Below are positions 16,101 through 24,650 of a stretch of 64,000 nucleotides of DNA, one piece after another; position 1 is the stretch's first letter; each line of letters opens with the position of its first letter. The notes under the pieces are model-generated. The model searched no databases. It worked only from the letters and a program-made list of their open reading frames with translations, and was not told the origin of the DNA. The position numbers and the translations under genes were made by a program. Source of the stretch: Chloroflexi bacterium HGW-Chloroflexi-2 (lineage in GTDB: Bacteria; Chloroflexota; Anaerolineae; Anaerolineales; Anaerolineaceae); contig PHBY01000010.1 in the NCBI GenBank assembly GCA_002840735.1, positions 62,001 to 126,000 of the forward strand, written 5' to 3'.

Positions 16101-16876
16101 AACCAAAAGTTCTGATCTTGTTTGCGCCGGGCATTAACCGCGATGGTGATTTAAGTGTGGCATTTCAGCAAGCAGGCGCTGAGACGGAGATCCAGCCGTT
16201 GAATGTTTTGCGTCAATCCCGCCTGGAGTGGATGCAGTACCAGATTCTGGCACTCCCTGGTGGTTTCTCCTATGCCGATGCGCTCGGTGCCGGGAAGTTA
16301 TGGGCATTGGATTTACAGGTCTACTTTAAGGAAGAGATGCAACGCTTTGTGGCCGCCGGGAAGCCGGTCATTGGCATCTGCAATGGTTTTCAGGCGCTGG
16401 TCAAATCCGGTGTTTTACCGGGAGAAAATGGCGAGGGACAGGCACCCACAGCAACACTGACCTTCAATCAGGGTGGACATTTTGAATGCCGTTGGGTGCA
16501 CTTGCAACCGCAATCCCAGCTATGTGTATGGACACGCGGGATTGAAACCACCATCGATTGTCCGATCGCGCATGGGGAGGGAAACTTCCAGCTTGCTGAT
16601 GAAACCAAATTGGCCGACCTGGAACAAAACGGGCAAATCGCGCTGCGTTACCTCAAACCGGATGGATCCTCCGCGAACGGGGTATATCCTTACAACCCGA
16701 ATGGTTCCCTCAGCGATATCGCCGGCATCTGTAACCCGCAGGGGAATGTCCTGGGTTTGATGCCGCATCCCGAAGATCATATATTTGAATTTCAAAACCC
16801 GAAGCGTGCCACCCGCAGCAATCATTCCGGTCTGGTGTTATTTAAAAATGGCGTGCAGTACGCCCAACAAAGTTAA
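16097..16876 (+). CDS. purQ: Phosphoribosylformylglycinamidine synthase, PurQ glutaminase subunit
   Basis: Class I glutamine amidotransferase that supplies ammonia to PurL. The 259 residues show the PurQ pattern: LILFAPGINRDGD at the start, ALPGGFSYADALGAGKLWAL, the nucleophile Cys in PVIGICNGFQALVKSGVLPG and the His/Glu pair in GLMPHPEDHIFEF. It is longer than Bacillus PurQ (227) and has the FNQGGHFECRWVHL segment found in the larger type. The start is TTG at 16097, whose last bases form the purL stop (TTGA overlap), seven bases after GGGAGG. The open frame reaches upstream into purL to 16025, but that part is only a shadow. Confidence 0.95.
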   Translation: MKPKVLILFAPGINRDGDLSVAFQQAGAETEIQPLNVLRQSRLEWMQYQILALPGGFSYADALGAGKLWALDLQVYFKEEMQRFVAAGKPVIGICNGFQALVKSGVLPGENGEGQAPTATLTFNQGGHFECRWVHLQPQSQLCVWTRGIETTIDCPIAHGEGNFQLADETKLADLEQNGQIALRYLKPDGSSANGVYPYNPNGSLSDIAGICNPQGNVLGLMPHPEDHIFEFQNPKRATRSNHSGLVLFKNGVQYAQQS

Positions 16877-16887
16877 CAGGAGAGAAG

Positions 16888-17859
16888 ATGCTCAAAGCAG
16901 AAGATATCCAACAGGTTTTACCATTGGCATTTGATCACAGTAATCTACCACTACCAGGGAAACAACATGGCAAAGTACGCGATTGGTATAGCCTGCCAGA
17001 ACAACGGCGTTTGATCGTCACCAGCGACCGGCTATCGGCTTTTGATCGCAATCTGGCAGTGGTGCCATATAAAGGACAGGTGCTCAATCAACTGGCAGCC
17101 TGGTGGTTCGAGCAAGCCAAAGATGTGATCCCCAATCACCTGCTGACGATCCCGGATCCGAATTGCGCTGTGGTGCAGGAAGTGGAACCACTGCCGGTTG
17201 AGGTGATTGTGCGTGGCTATATCACCGGCGTGACCAGCACAGCCCTGTGGTATCGCTACAATCTGGGAGAGCGCGAGATTTATGGCTACCATTTCCCGGA
17301 GGGTCTGCTCAAGAACCAGAAATTACCAGAAGCGATCATCACACCTACCACCAAAGGTGGTGTTACAGGGCACGATGAACGCCTGACCTGTGCTGAGGTG
17401 GCGGAGAAAGGTTATCTTCCACAGGCAGAATGGGATGTGATCCAATCAGCTGCCTTGCAGATCTTTCAGCGGGGACAGGAGGTGGCAGCCAGAGCCGGTC
17501 TGATTCTGGTGGATACCAAGTACGAATTTGGACGCACATCCGATGGCGAAATCATCCTGATTGATGAAGTCCACACACCTGATTCTTCGCGTTTCTGGAA
17601 GGCGGATAATTACACCGAGCGTTTTGACCAGGGGCTGGAACCCGAGAATTTTGATAAAGAATTCATCCGCATGGCATTTGCCGAGCTGGGCTATCGCGGA
17701 GATGGCGAACCACCCCAGGTGCCCGAAAAATTATGGGTTCAGGCCAGCCAGCGTTACATCCAGATCTATGAAATGCTGACCGGGCTGGTCTTTGACCCGG
17801 CTACCTACCCGGCAGAATCACGACTCCAGAAAAATTTACAGGAAGCAGGTATCCTATGA
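16888..17859 (+). CDS. purC: Phosphoribosylaminoimidazole-succinocarboxamide (SAICAR) synthase
   Basis: Joins CAIR and aspartate with ATP to form SAICAR. The 323-residue length fits the longer, yeast/ADE1-like branch rather than the 237-residue E. coli form. Key segments are GKVRDWYSLPEQRRLIVTSD, SDRLSAFDRNLAVVPYKGQV, VEVIVRGYITGVTSTALWYR, DTKYEFGRTSDGEIILIDEV and EVHTPDSSRFWKADNY, which carry the ATP and CAIR contacts. The ATG follows AGGAGAG by about four bases and lies 11 bases after purQ. The stop overlaps the purE start (ATGA), so PurC and PurE are translationally coupled, in the same order in which they are fused in animal PAICS. Confidence 0.96.
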   Translation: MLKAEDIQQVLPLAFDHSNLPLPGKQHGKVRDWYSLPEQRRLIVTSDRLSAFDRNLAVVPYKGQVLNQLAAWWFEQAKDVIPNHLLTIPDPNCAVVQEVEPLPVEVIVRGYITGVTSTALWYRYNLGEREIYGYHFPEGLLKNQKLPEAIITPTTKGGVTGHDERLTCAEVAEKGYLPQAEWDVIQSAALQIFQRGQEVAARAGLILVDTKYEFGRTSDGEIILIDEVHTPDSSRFWKADNYTERFDQGLEPENFDKEFIRMAFAELGYRGDGEPPQVPEKLWVQASQRYIQIYEMLTGLVFDPATYPAESRLQKNLQEAGIL

Positions 17860-18338
17860 AGAAAGCTTACATTGTCATTCTGATGGGCTCCAAAGCCGAT
17901 TTGGGGCATGCACACAAGATACAGAAGGCTGCAGAAACGTTTGGTATTCCGGTGGAACTGCGGGTTGGTTCTGCGCATAAAACAGCAGCCCATGTCATGC
18001 ACCTCCTGGAGACTTATGAGTCCGACCCGACCCCCAAGGTATATATCACCATTGCTGGTCGTTCCAATGCGCTCTCCGGATTCACCGATGGCGCTGTCAA
18101 AGCCCCGGTGATTGCCTGCCCGCCACCCTCCGAGAGTTTTGGGGGTGCCGATATCTACTCCTCATTGCGCATGCCATCCGGGATTGCGCCGGCTGTGGTT
18201 CTGGAACCCGCCAATGCTGCCCTGCTGGCCGCCAAGATAATAGGATTGTTGGATGAAGAGGTGCAGCAGAAGGTAGTCGCGTTCCAACACAAGAACGCTG
18301 AGACCATTATGCAGGATGATCAGGAGATCCATGGATAG
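17856..18338 (+). CDS. purE: AIR carboxylase, class II PurE
   Basis: A 160-residue PurE. The sequence follows the class II (vertebrate PAICS) pattern rather than the class I mutase pattern: VILMGSKADLGHAHKIQKAA, FGIPVELRVGSAHKTAAHVM, KVYITIAGRSNALSGFTDGA, PVIACPPPSESFGGADIYSS and LRMPSGIAPAVVLEPANAAL. Class I enzymes have SAHRTP and AGGAAHLPG at the second and third positions. Class II PurE carboxylates AIR directly with CO2, so neither PurK nor N5-CAIR is required; consistently, the operon contains no purK. It overlaps purC by four bases and the purF start lies inside its last codons. Class assignment is by recalled motif comparison and could be tested by alignment. Confidence 0.92.
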   Translation: MKKAYIVILMGSKADLGHAHKIQKAAETFGIPVELRVGSAHKTAAHVMHLLETYESDPTPKVYITIAGRSNALSGFTDGAVKAPVIACPPPSESFGGADIYSSLRMPSGIAPAVVLEPANAALLAAKIIGLLDEEVQQKVVAFQHKNAETIMQDDQEIHG

Positions 18339-19761
18339 ATTCGATATTTCCCTGCCTGATGATCATCCACGTGAGGAGTGCGGGGTATTAGGAATTTATG
18401 CACCCAATGAGGATGTCGCCCGCATGGCCTTCTTTGGATTGTTCGCTTTACAACACCGCGGTCAGGAAGCAGCTGGATTGGCAGTTTCAAACGGACAGAG
18501 TTTACGCCTGCATAAAGATGTAGGCCTCGTCTCCCAGGTTTTTACACCGAACGTGCTGGAAAAGATGGAAGGCGATTATGCCATTGGGCACACGCGTTAC
18601 TCCACCACCGGCTCACCCACGGCGCGTAATTCGCAACCCTTCATGATCGATACTCAATATGGTCCGTTGGCTTTAGCCCATAATGGCAATCTGGTGAATG
18701 CCGGGGAATTACGCGAACAATTGATGCAATCCGGAGTAGGGTTGACTTCCACCTCGGATACAGAGGTGATGATCATGATGCTGGCAGGCGCCAAAGGCGA
18801 TACCTGGTTTGAACGCATCAAAGACGCCATGCAGCATTGGTGTGGGGCATATTCACTGGTATTGCTGACCAAAGATCAGGTCTTTGCCGTCCGTGATCCC
18901 TGGGGGGTACGTCCACTGAGTATCGGAATGCTGCCCAACGGCGGACATGTAGCTGCATCCGAAAGCGGTGCCCTGTTGACATTGGGCTGTGTATCCATTC
19001 GGGAAGTCAAACCAGGGGAAATCGTCGCACTCAGCAACACAGCCCTGCAGGTAAACCAGGCACTACCTCCCGCCCAAAAAAGCGCTTTTTGTACCTTTGA
19101 GCATGTTTATTTCTCGCGTCCGGATGCCTACTGGGATGGGCGTAGTGTTCATTCTGTCCGTCATCGTCTCGGAGAAGAACTCGCCTATCAGGAACCCACC
19201 GAAGGCGATGTCGTCATTCCCATCCCGGATTCATCCATCTCGGCTGCCATAGGTTATGCCCAGGCTTCCGGTATTCCATACAATATCGGTTTTATCAAGA
19301 ATCGCTATATCGGGCGTACCTTTATCGAACCGACCGACTACCTGCGCAAACAGGGTGTAGCCTTGAAATACAACGTGGTCGAGGAAACCATCCGCGACAA
19401 GCGTGTCGTCATGGTCGATGATTCGATTGTGCGTGGCAACACCACCGGGCCTTTGATCCAACTGCTGCGGAATGCCGGAGCGAGCGAGGTTCACGTGCGT
19501 ATCTCCAGCCCTCCCATCCGGCATCCCTGCTTCCTGGGAGTCGATATGGGCACCTACGAGGAATTGATTGCCGCTCACAAAACAGTGGAAGAAATCTGCC
19601 AGCATGTCGGCGCCGATTCGCTGGTATACCTGACGCTGGAACGTATGATGAAGGCGATTGGCAGCCAAAATGGCTATTGCAATGCCTGCTTTACCGGCAA
19701 GTATCCCATTTCTGCGCAAAATGGTTTCAGTAAAACCGGGTTTGAAAACAACATCGGCTGA
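18331..19761 (+). CDS. purF: Amidophosphoribosyltransferase, Fe-S/propeptide type
   Basis: First committed enzyme of purine synthesis: PRPP plus glutamine gives phosphoribosylamine. The 476 residues start with a short leader MDRFDISLPDDHPREE followed by CGVLGIYAP, so the nucleophile Cys must be exposed by propeptide removal as in Bacillus PurF. The PRPP loop is RVVMVDDSIVRGNTTGPLI. Putative [4Fe-4S] ligands are present: FCTFEHVYFSRPD, HPCFLGVDMGTYEE and CNACFTGKYP near the C-terminus, matching the oxygen-sensitive Bacillus-type enzyme. The start is ATG 18331, four bases after AGGAG, overlapping the purE end by eight bases; the open frame begins 15 bases earlier without support. Confidence 0.96.
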   Translation: MDRFDISLPDDHPREECGVLGIYAPNEDVARMAFFGLFALQHRGQEAAGLAVSNGQSLRLHKDVGLVSQVFTPNVLEKMEGDYAIGHTRYSTTGSPTARNSQPFMIDTQYGPLALAHNGNLVNAGELREQLMQSGVGLTSTSDTEVMIMMLAGAKGDTWFERIKDAMQHWCGAYSLVLLTKDQVFAVRDPWGVRPLSIGMLPNGGHVAASESGALLTLGCVSIREVKPGEIVALSNTALQVNQALPPAQKSAFCTFEHVYFSRPDAYWDGRSVHSVRHRLGEELAYQEPTEGDVVIPIPDSSISAAIGYAQASGIPYNIGFIKNRYIGRTFIEPTDYLRKQGVALKYNVVEETIRDKRVVMVDDSIVRGNTTGPLIQLLRNAGASEVHVRISSPPIRHPCFLGVDMGTYEELIAAHKTVEEICQHVGADSLVYLTLERMMKAIGSQNGYCNACFTGKYPISAQNGFSKTGFENNIG

Positions 19762-19774
19762 AAGGGAGGGGAAA

Positions 19775-22051
19775 ATGAAAGTATTAATCATTGGATCGGG
19801 AGGACGGGAGCATACCATTGCCTGGAAACTGGCGCAATCCGCCCACAAACCTGATTTGTATTTTGCCCCAGGCAATGATGGCATGGCTGACCTGGGCAAT
19901 TGCATTCCCCTGGCAGTGGAGGATGCTGCCGGCATCACTCATTTCTCTGTGGAGAACGCTATTGATCTGGTGGTGATCGGACCAGAAATGGCATTAGCAG
20001 CCGGTGTCAGTGATGCGCTTACCACAGCGGGAATTGCCGTCTTCGGTCCTTCACAGGCTGCTGCTCAATTAGAGACCTCCAAAGCCTTTGCAAAATACTT
20101 CATGCAACAACAAAACATCCCAACCGCACGCTATGCGGTATTTGAAAACTACCAGGCAGCGCTCAAACATCTCGAGCAAATTGATTACCCGGTGGTCATC
20201 AAAGCTTCCGGATTGGCAGCCGGGAAGGGAGTGCTGATCCCGGAAACCCACAACGAAGCACGCGATGCCATCCATGAGATCCTGGTGCAAAAGATATTTG
20301 GCACTGCCGGAAAACAGGTTGTCATAGAAGAGCGGCTTTCGGGTCCCGAAGTGTCTGTTCTGGCATTTTCGGATGGTCAACATCTGGCTTTGATGCCCTG
20401 CGCGCAGGATCATAAACGCTTGCTGGATGGCGACCTGGGTCCCAATACCGGCGGGATGGGCACCTTCGCACCTTCCCCATTATTGGATCAACAACAACTG
20501 GCAGTGATCCAAAACACGATTCTGCAACCCGCCATTGATGGACTGCGTGCGCTGGGAATACCTTACATAGGGGTTTTGTATGCCGGGTTGATGCTCACCA
20601 AAGACGGCCCACGCGTTCTGGAATTCAATGCCCGTTTCGGTGACCCTGAAACACAGGTGATTCTGCCATTGCTGGAAAGCGATCTGCTGGAAATACTGCT
20701 TGCCTGCACACAACAACGTCTGGCGGAAATGGAGATCCTCTGGTCTACGCAGGCAGCGGTGTGTGTGGTGCTGGCTTCGGCTGGTTACCCGGGGAAATCA
20801 CTGACCGGTAACTGCATCAGCGGTTTGGATCAGACCATCTCAGATGGCTATATTTTTCACGCCGGTACCCGCTGGCGAGAGGATTGCTTTTACAATGCCG
20901 GTGGCCGTGTGCTGGGTGTGACCTGTTGGGGTGAGAGTTTACCGCTGGCGATAGAAAAAACTTATCAGGCAGTTGCACAGATTCATTTTGATGGCATGCA
21001 ATATCGTAAAGATATTGGTTTGAAAGGGCTGACTTACCCACACAGCTCAAATGCTTACCAGATGGCCGGGGTCAATATTGATGCCGGCAATCTGGCCGTG
21101 AAGCTGATGAAAGAGGCTGTACAATCCACCTTTACCCCGCAGGTGCTCTCACACGTGGGGAGTTTTGGCGGACTCTTTGATATCTCGCATCTCAAGCAGG
21201 AAACGGTTCTGGTCGCTTCCACCGATGGGGTCGGCACCAAGGTGGAGCTGGCAGCTCGGTTGGGCCGCTACCACGGAATTGGTGAAGACATCGTCAACCA
21301 TTGTGTCAATGACATTCTGGTACAGGGGGCTCGTCCGCTCTTCTTTCTGGATTATTTTGCCACAGCACAGCTACAGCCTGAAATTGTGGCGGAGATCGTC
21401 AGCGGCATGGCATCTGCCTGCCGTGAAAATGGTTGTGCCTTGCTGGGTGGTGAGACCGCTGAAATGCCTGGCGTTTATCTGCCAGGGGCTTTCGATGTGG
21501 CCGGCACGATCGTCGGGGTAGTGCAGCATTCTGCCATCCTTCCGCGTAAAGCCAGCATCCAACCCGGAGATTTGCTGGTGGGGTTCACCTCTCATAGCCC
21601 ACACACCAACGGTTATTCATTGATCCGCAAGTTGTGTGAAGGGGAAGATTTGCAAGAAGAGCGAGCGGATCTGGGTGGCAGTCTGGCTGATCTCTTACTG
21701 GCACCGCACCGTTCGTATCAAAAATTACTACAACCTTACCTCAAACAGATAAAAGCACTGGCGCACATCACCGGTGGTGGTTTCATCGAAAACATCCCCC
21801 GCGTGCTGCCGGATCATTTGCAGGTGGTGATTGAACGCCAGGCCTGGCAGGTACCGGCTCTGTACCGCTGGTTACAGCACAAAGGGCAGGTTTCCGATGC
21901 CGAAATGTACCGGGTTTTCAATATGGGCATCGGCATGGTGGCTATCATTGATCCCGCGGAGTGGGATACCCTGCGATCTCAGATTTCGGAACCCATTTAT
22001 GTGATTGGGTTTGTCAGTGAGCGTCAAACCCAACGGGTCGTGCTGAAATGA
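19775..22051 (+). CDS. purDM: PurD-PurM fusion: GAR synthetase and AIR synthetase in one chain
   Basis: A 758-residue protein joining two complete enzymes. Residues 1 to about 415 are PurD (phosphoribosylamine-glycine ligase, ATP-grasp): VLIIGSGGREHTIAWKLAQ, VVIKASGLAAGKGVLIPET, MGTFAPSP and VLEFNARFGDPETQVILPLL. Residues about 420-758 are PurM (AIR synthetase): SNAYQMAGVNIDAGNLAVKL, VASTDGVGTKVELAARLGRY, LGGETAEMPGVYLPGAFDVA and HITGGGFIENIPRVLP. There is no stop or frameshift between them. In eukaryotes PurD, PurM and PurN form one protein (GART); here purN follows with an ATGA overlap. The start is ATG 19775, four to six bases after GGGAGGGG and 13 bases after purF. Both domains keep their catalytic motifs, so both should be active. 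Confidence 0.95.
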   Translation: MKVLIIGSGGREHTIAWKLAQSAHKPDLYFAPGNDGMADLGNCIPLAVEDAAGITHFSVENAIDLVVIGPEMALAAGVSDALTTAGIAVFGPSQAAAQLETSKAFAKYFMQQQNIPTARYAVFENYQAALKHLEQIDYPVVIKASGLAAGKGVLIPETHNEARDAIHEILVQKIFGTAGKQVVIEERLSGPEVSVLAFSDGQHLALMPCAQDHKRLLDGDLGPNTGGMGTFAPSPLLDQQQLAVIQNTILQPAIDGLRALGIPYIGVLYAGLMLTKDGPRVLEFNARFGDPETQVILPLLESDLLEILLACTQQRLAEMEILWSTQAAVCVVLASAGYPGKSLTGNCISGLDQTISDGYIFHAGTRWREDCFYNAGGRVLGVTCWGESLPLAIEKTYQAVAQIHFDGMQYRKDIGLKGLTYPHSSNAYQMAGVNIDAGNLAVKLMKEAVQSTFTPQVLSHVGSFGGLFDISHLKQETVLVASTDGVGTKVELAARLGRYHGIGEDIVNHCVNDILVQGARPLFFLDYFATAQLQPEIVAEIVSGMASACRENGCALLGGETAEMPGVYLPGAFDVAGTIVGVVQHSAILPRKASIQPGDLLVGFTSHSPHTNGYSLIRKLCEGEDLQEERADLGGSLADLLLAPHRSYQKLLQPYLKQIKALAHITGGGFIENIPRVLPDHLQVVIERQAWQVPALYRWLQHKGQVSDAEMYRVFNMGIGMVAIIDPAEWDTLRSQISEPIYVIGFVSERQTQRVVLK

Positions 22052-22650
22052 TGTCCATTCCAAAAGCGCGTCTGGTGGTATTAATTTCAGGCAATGGTTC
22101 CAACCTGCAGGCCATGATTGATGCAGTTCAATCTGGAATAATAAAAGCAAAAATCTCTGCAGTGATCTCCAATAAACGTGATGCCTATGGTTTGGAACGA
22201 GCCCGGAAAGCGGGTATCCCGGTGCTGGTATTACCGAAAATGAAAGAGCAGACCCGCGAGGAATATGATGCACAACTTGCTCAAGCAGTCCAACAATACG
22301 CCCCGGATTGGGTGATCCTCGCAGGCTGGATGCGCATCCTGAGTATGCATTTTCTGCGCCATTTTCCCAACCGGGTTGTTAATTTGCATCCCGCCTTGCC
22401 AGGCACTTTCCCGGGGACGCATGCGATCGAACGCTCTTATGAAGCCTTCCAGCGCGGTGAAATCCAGGAAACCGGCGTGATGGTGCATCTGGTCCCGGAT
22501 GAAGGGGTGGATGCTGGTCCGGTTCTGGCACAAACACAGGTTAAAATGCTACCGGGTGATAGGCTTGAAGATCTGGAAACAAGAATCCATCAGAGCGAAC
22601 ACCGTCTGCTAGTCGATACCTTAGTACAAATCATCTCCAAGGAGGAATGA
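22048..22650 (+). CDS. purN: Phosphoribosylglycinamide formyltransferase (10-formyl-THF dependent)
   Basis: Transfers a formyl group from 10-formyltetrahydrofolate to GAR. The 200-residue protein has the full formyltransferase core: LVVLISGNGSNLQAMIDAVQ for phosphate binding, VILAGWMRILS, the catalytic Asn and His in VVNLHPALPGTFPGTHAIE, GVMVHLVPDEGVDAGPVLAQ with the catalytic Asp, and a C-terminal RIHQSEHRLLVDTLVQI helix. The HPALPGTFPG form resembles fungal Ade8-type enzymes. It overlaps the PurD-PurM stop with ATGA and the purH start with ATGA, so translation is coupled on both sides. No formate-dependent PurT is seen. Confidence 0.96.
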   Translation: MMSIPKARLVVLISGNGSNLQAMIDAVQSGIIKAKISAVISNKRDAYGLERARKAGIPVLVLPKMKEQTREEYDAQLAQAVQQYAPDWVILAGWMRILSMHFLRHFPNRVVNLHPALPGTFPGTHAIERSYEAFQRGEIQETGVMVHLVPDEGVDAGPVLAQTQVKMLPGDRLEDLETRIHQSEHRLLVDTLVQIISKEE

Positions 22651-24149
22651 TGCCTGAAGCACTTTTATCTGTTCATGACAAAACCGGGCTGGTTGAATTT
22701 GCCCGTGGATTACATCGCCTTGGTTGGAAGTTGGTAGCCAGTGGTGGGACAGCCCGAATGCTGCGCGAGAACCTGATACCGGTGACGGAGGTGGCGGACT
22801 ACACCGGCTCGCCAGAGATTCTGGGTGGACGGGTCAAGACTTTACACCCAGCCATCCATGGGGGAATTCTGGCACGTGACACTGAAGAGCATAGCGATGA
22901 ATTAACAAAATTGGGTTGGCATCTGATCGACTTGGTAGTGGTCAATCTTTACCCCTTTGAGGAAACCATCGCGCAACCGGATGTGACCCTGGCAAAAGCG
23001 ATCGAACAAATCGATATCGGCGGTGTGACCCTGATCCGGGCTGCTGCCAAGAACCACCAGCGTGTCACCCTGGTGTGTGACCCGCAGGATTATGCGCAGG
23101 TGCTGAACGCTCTTCAAAGCAGTGGAGTGGATGAACAATTTCGCAAGGAGCTGGCGATAAAAGGATTTCGTATGACCACCCATTATGATGCCATGATTGC
23201 GGATTATCTGGGAGGAACCGAATCTCATACCTTGCAGTTATACCCTCTGCAATCTTTGCGCTATGGCGAGAACCCCCATCAATCCGCACAGGTGTTTGGC
23301 TTCCAAGCCGGGCAGGGTCCATTGGGAGGCCGGGTATTGCAGGGCAAAGAACTTTCGTATAACAACCTGCTCGATCTGGATGCCGCCTGGCGTGCGGTGG
23401 TGAGTTTTGATAAATGCAGTGTGACGATCGTCAAACACCTCTCCCCGTGTGGTATCGCCTCAGACGACCGGCAACTGGATGCCTACCAACGCGCCCTGGC
23501 GAGTGACCCGGTCTCAGCTTTTGGTGGCATAGTTGCCTTCAATCGCCCGTTGGATGCGGAATCTGCTGAAAGCGTCAGCCAGCTGTTTGTGGAATGCATC
23601 GTCGCCCCGGGATTCAGCACCGGCGCATTGCAAGTGCTGGCGAAGAAGAAAAACCTGCGTCTGCTGGAAATGCCTGATCTCAAAATTGAACCACAGGTTG
23701 AGTATCGATCCATCACCCGTGGTGTGCTGCAACAGTCTGTTGATCTGGGGGATCCCGAAAGCACACAATGGCGCGTGGTGACCGAGAAAGCACCGTCACC
23801 ACAACAATTAGCAGATCTGAAATTTGCCTGGAAAGCCTGCCAGCATGTCAAATCGAATGCCATCGTGTTCGCCAAAGGCGCAGCTACGATCGGCATTGGT
23901 GGTGGTCAGCCCAACCGGGTCGATTGTGTCGTCATGGCAGCCCAACGCGCTGGCGAGAAAGCCCAGGGAGCGGTGATGGCATCCGATGCTTTCTTCCCCT
24001 TCGCAGATTCGGTCGAAAAAGCAGCTGCTGCCGGGATTGTGGCCATCGTGCAACCAGGAGGGTCCGTTCGCGATCAGGAATCGATCGATGCCTGTAACCG
24101 ACTGGGGATTGCAATGATTTTCACCGGAGTGCGTCATTTCCGACATTAA
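22647..24149 (+). CDS. purH: Bifunctional AICAR transformylase / IMP cyclohydrolase
   Basis: Performs the last two steps to IMP. Residues 1 to about 195 are the cyclohydrolase (MGS-like) domain: LLSVHDKTGLVEFARGL, GWKLVASGGTARML, YTGSPEILGGRVKTLHPAIH and DLVVVNLYPFEETI. The rest is AICAR transformylase: LRYGENPHQSAQVFGFQ, GKELSYNNLLDLDAAWRAVV, VSAFGGIVAFNRPLD and DAFFPFADSVEKAAAAGIVA. It has 500 residues, slightly shorter than E. coli PurH (529) and close to the Bacillus enzyme. Two ATGs follow GGAGG; the first overlaps the purN stop. It is the last gene of the operon, followed by a promoter for a separate small gene. No obvious hairpin terminator was found directly behind it. Confidence 0.97.
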   Translation: MMPEALLSVHDKTGLVEFARGLHRLGWKLVASGGTARMLRENLIPVTEVADYTGSPEILGGRVKTLHPAIHGGILARDTEEHSDELTKLGWHLIDLVVVNLYPFEETIAQPDVTLAKAIEQIDIGGVTLIRAAAKNHQRVTLVCDPQDYAQVLNALQSSGVDEQFRKELAIKGFRMTTHYDAMIADYLGGTESHTLQLYPLQSLRYGENPHQSAQVFGFQAGQGPLGGRVLQGKELSYNNLLDLDAAWRAVVSFDKCSVTIVKHLSPCGIASDDRQLDAYQRALASDPVSAFGGIVAFNRPLDAESAESVSQLFVECIVAPGFSTGALQVLAKKKNLRLLEMPDLKIEPQVEYRSITRGVLQQSVDLGDPESTQWRVVTEKAPSPQQLADLKFAWKACQHVKSNAIVFAKGAATIGIGGGQPNRVDCVVMAAQRAGEKAQGAVMASDAFFPFADSVEKAAAAGIVAIVQPGGSVRDQESIDACNRLGIAMIFTGVRHFRH

Positions 24150-24206
24150 TTCCGATCCGATCTGGTGTACTTGATTAACGAAGTTTTTGGGAGATTGAAT
24201 CTCTAC

Positions 24207-24234
24207 TTGACGGGCAGTTAAAAACACTTATAAT
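24207..24234 (+). promoter_or_regulatory. Sigma70-type promoter for the small helical protein
   Basis: TTGACG (24207-24212), 16 bases, TATAAT (24229-24234). One of the best consensus promoters in the window, 42 bases before the start codon at 24277. Confidence 0.7.
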
Positions 24235-24276
24235 GCAGTTAAGGGTTAGAAATGTTCGACCCTAATGGAGGTAGTT

Positions 24277-24489
24277 ATGGCTGAGAAAACAAGCGAAAGA
24301 CCGCAGAATCCGAATATAAAAGAAGCGCGTGAGCATATGCACGCTGCAAAAGAAAATATGGAAAAAGTAGCCGAATCTTTCTTGCCGGAAGGCATGCGTG
24401 AATATCACCGCGCAGCCAAAAAAGAAATCCTGCTGGGTTTACGCAGTCTGCTGGATGCAGCGATCGATCATACAGAAAAAACGAAATAA
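24277..24489 (+). CDS. Small charged helical protein, function unknown
   Basis: A 70-residue soluble protein beginning MAEKTSERPQNPNIKEAREH. It is rich in Lys, Glu and Ala, has no membrane segment, and the segment from about residue 14 to 66 should form long amphipathic helices (EHMHAAKENMEKVAESFLPE, then KKEILLGLRSLLDAAIDHTE). I do not recognise the family; DNA- or membrane-associated helical proteins have similar composition. The start is ATG 24277, five bases after GGAGG, which itself overlaps an upstream in-frame ATG at 24265 that is therefore unlikely. It has its own strong promoter and a terminator-like hairpin downstream, which suggests an abundantly made independent gene. Confidence 0.8.
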   Translation: MAEKTSERPQNPNIKEAREHMHAAKENMEKVAESFLPEGMREYHRAAKKEILLGLRSLLDAAIDHTEKTK

Positions 24490-24517
24490 AACCTTTTTAG
24501 ATTAAAAAATTGAAATG

Positions 24518-24550
24518 GCATGCTTTCCATTGTGATTGCATGCTCTTTTT
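24518..24550 (+). terminator. Terminator after the small helical protein gene
   Basis: GCATGC at 24518-24523 and again at 24538-24543 (self-complementary hexamers forming a stem), followed by TCTTTTTAT. Confidence 0.5.
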
Positions 24551-24650
24551 ATATAACTTATTTCGTGTCACTGGATCCGCAAGGGGCGAAGCAGGTGATG
24601 TGAGATACCATTTCCAAACTCGGATTATGTTATTGCCTGCTTCACCCCAT

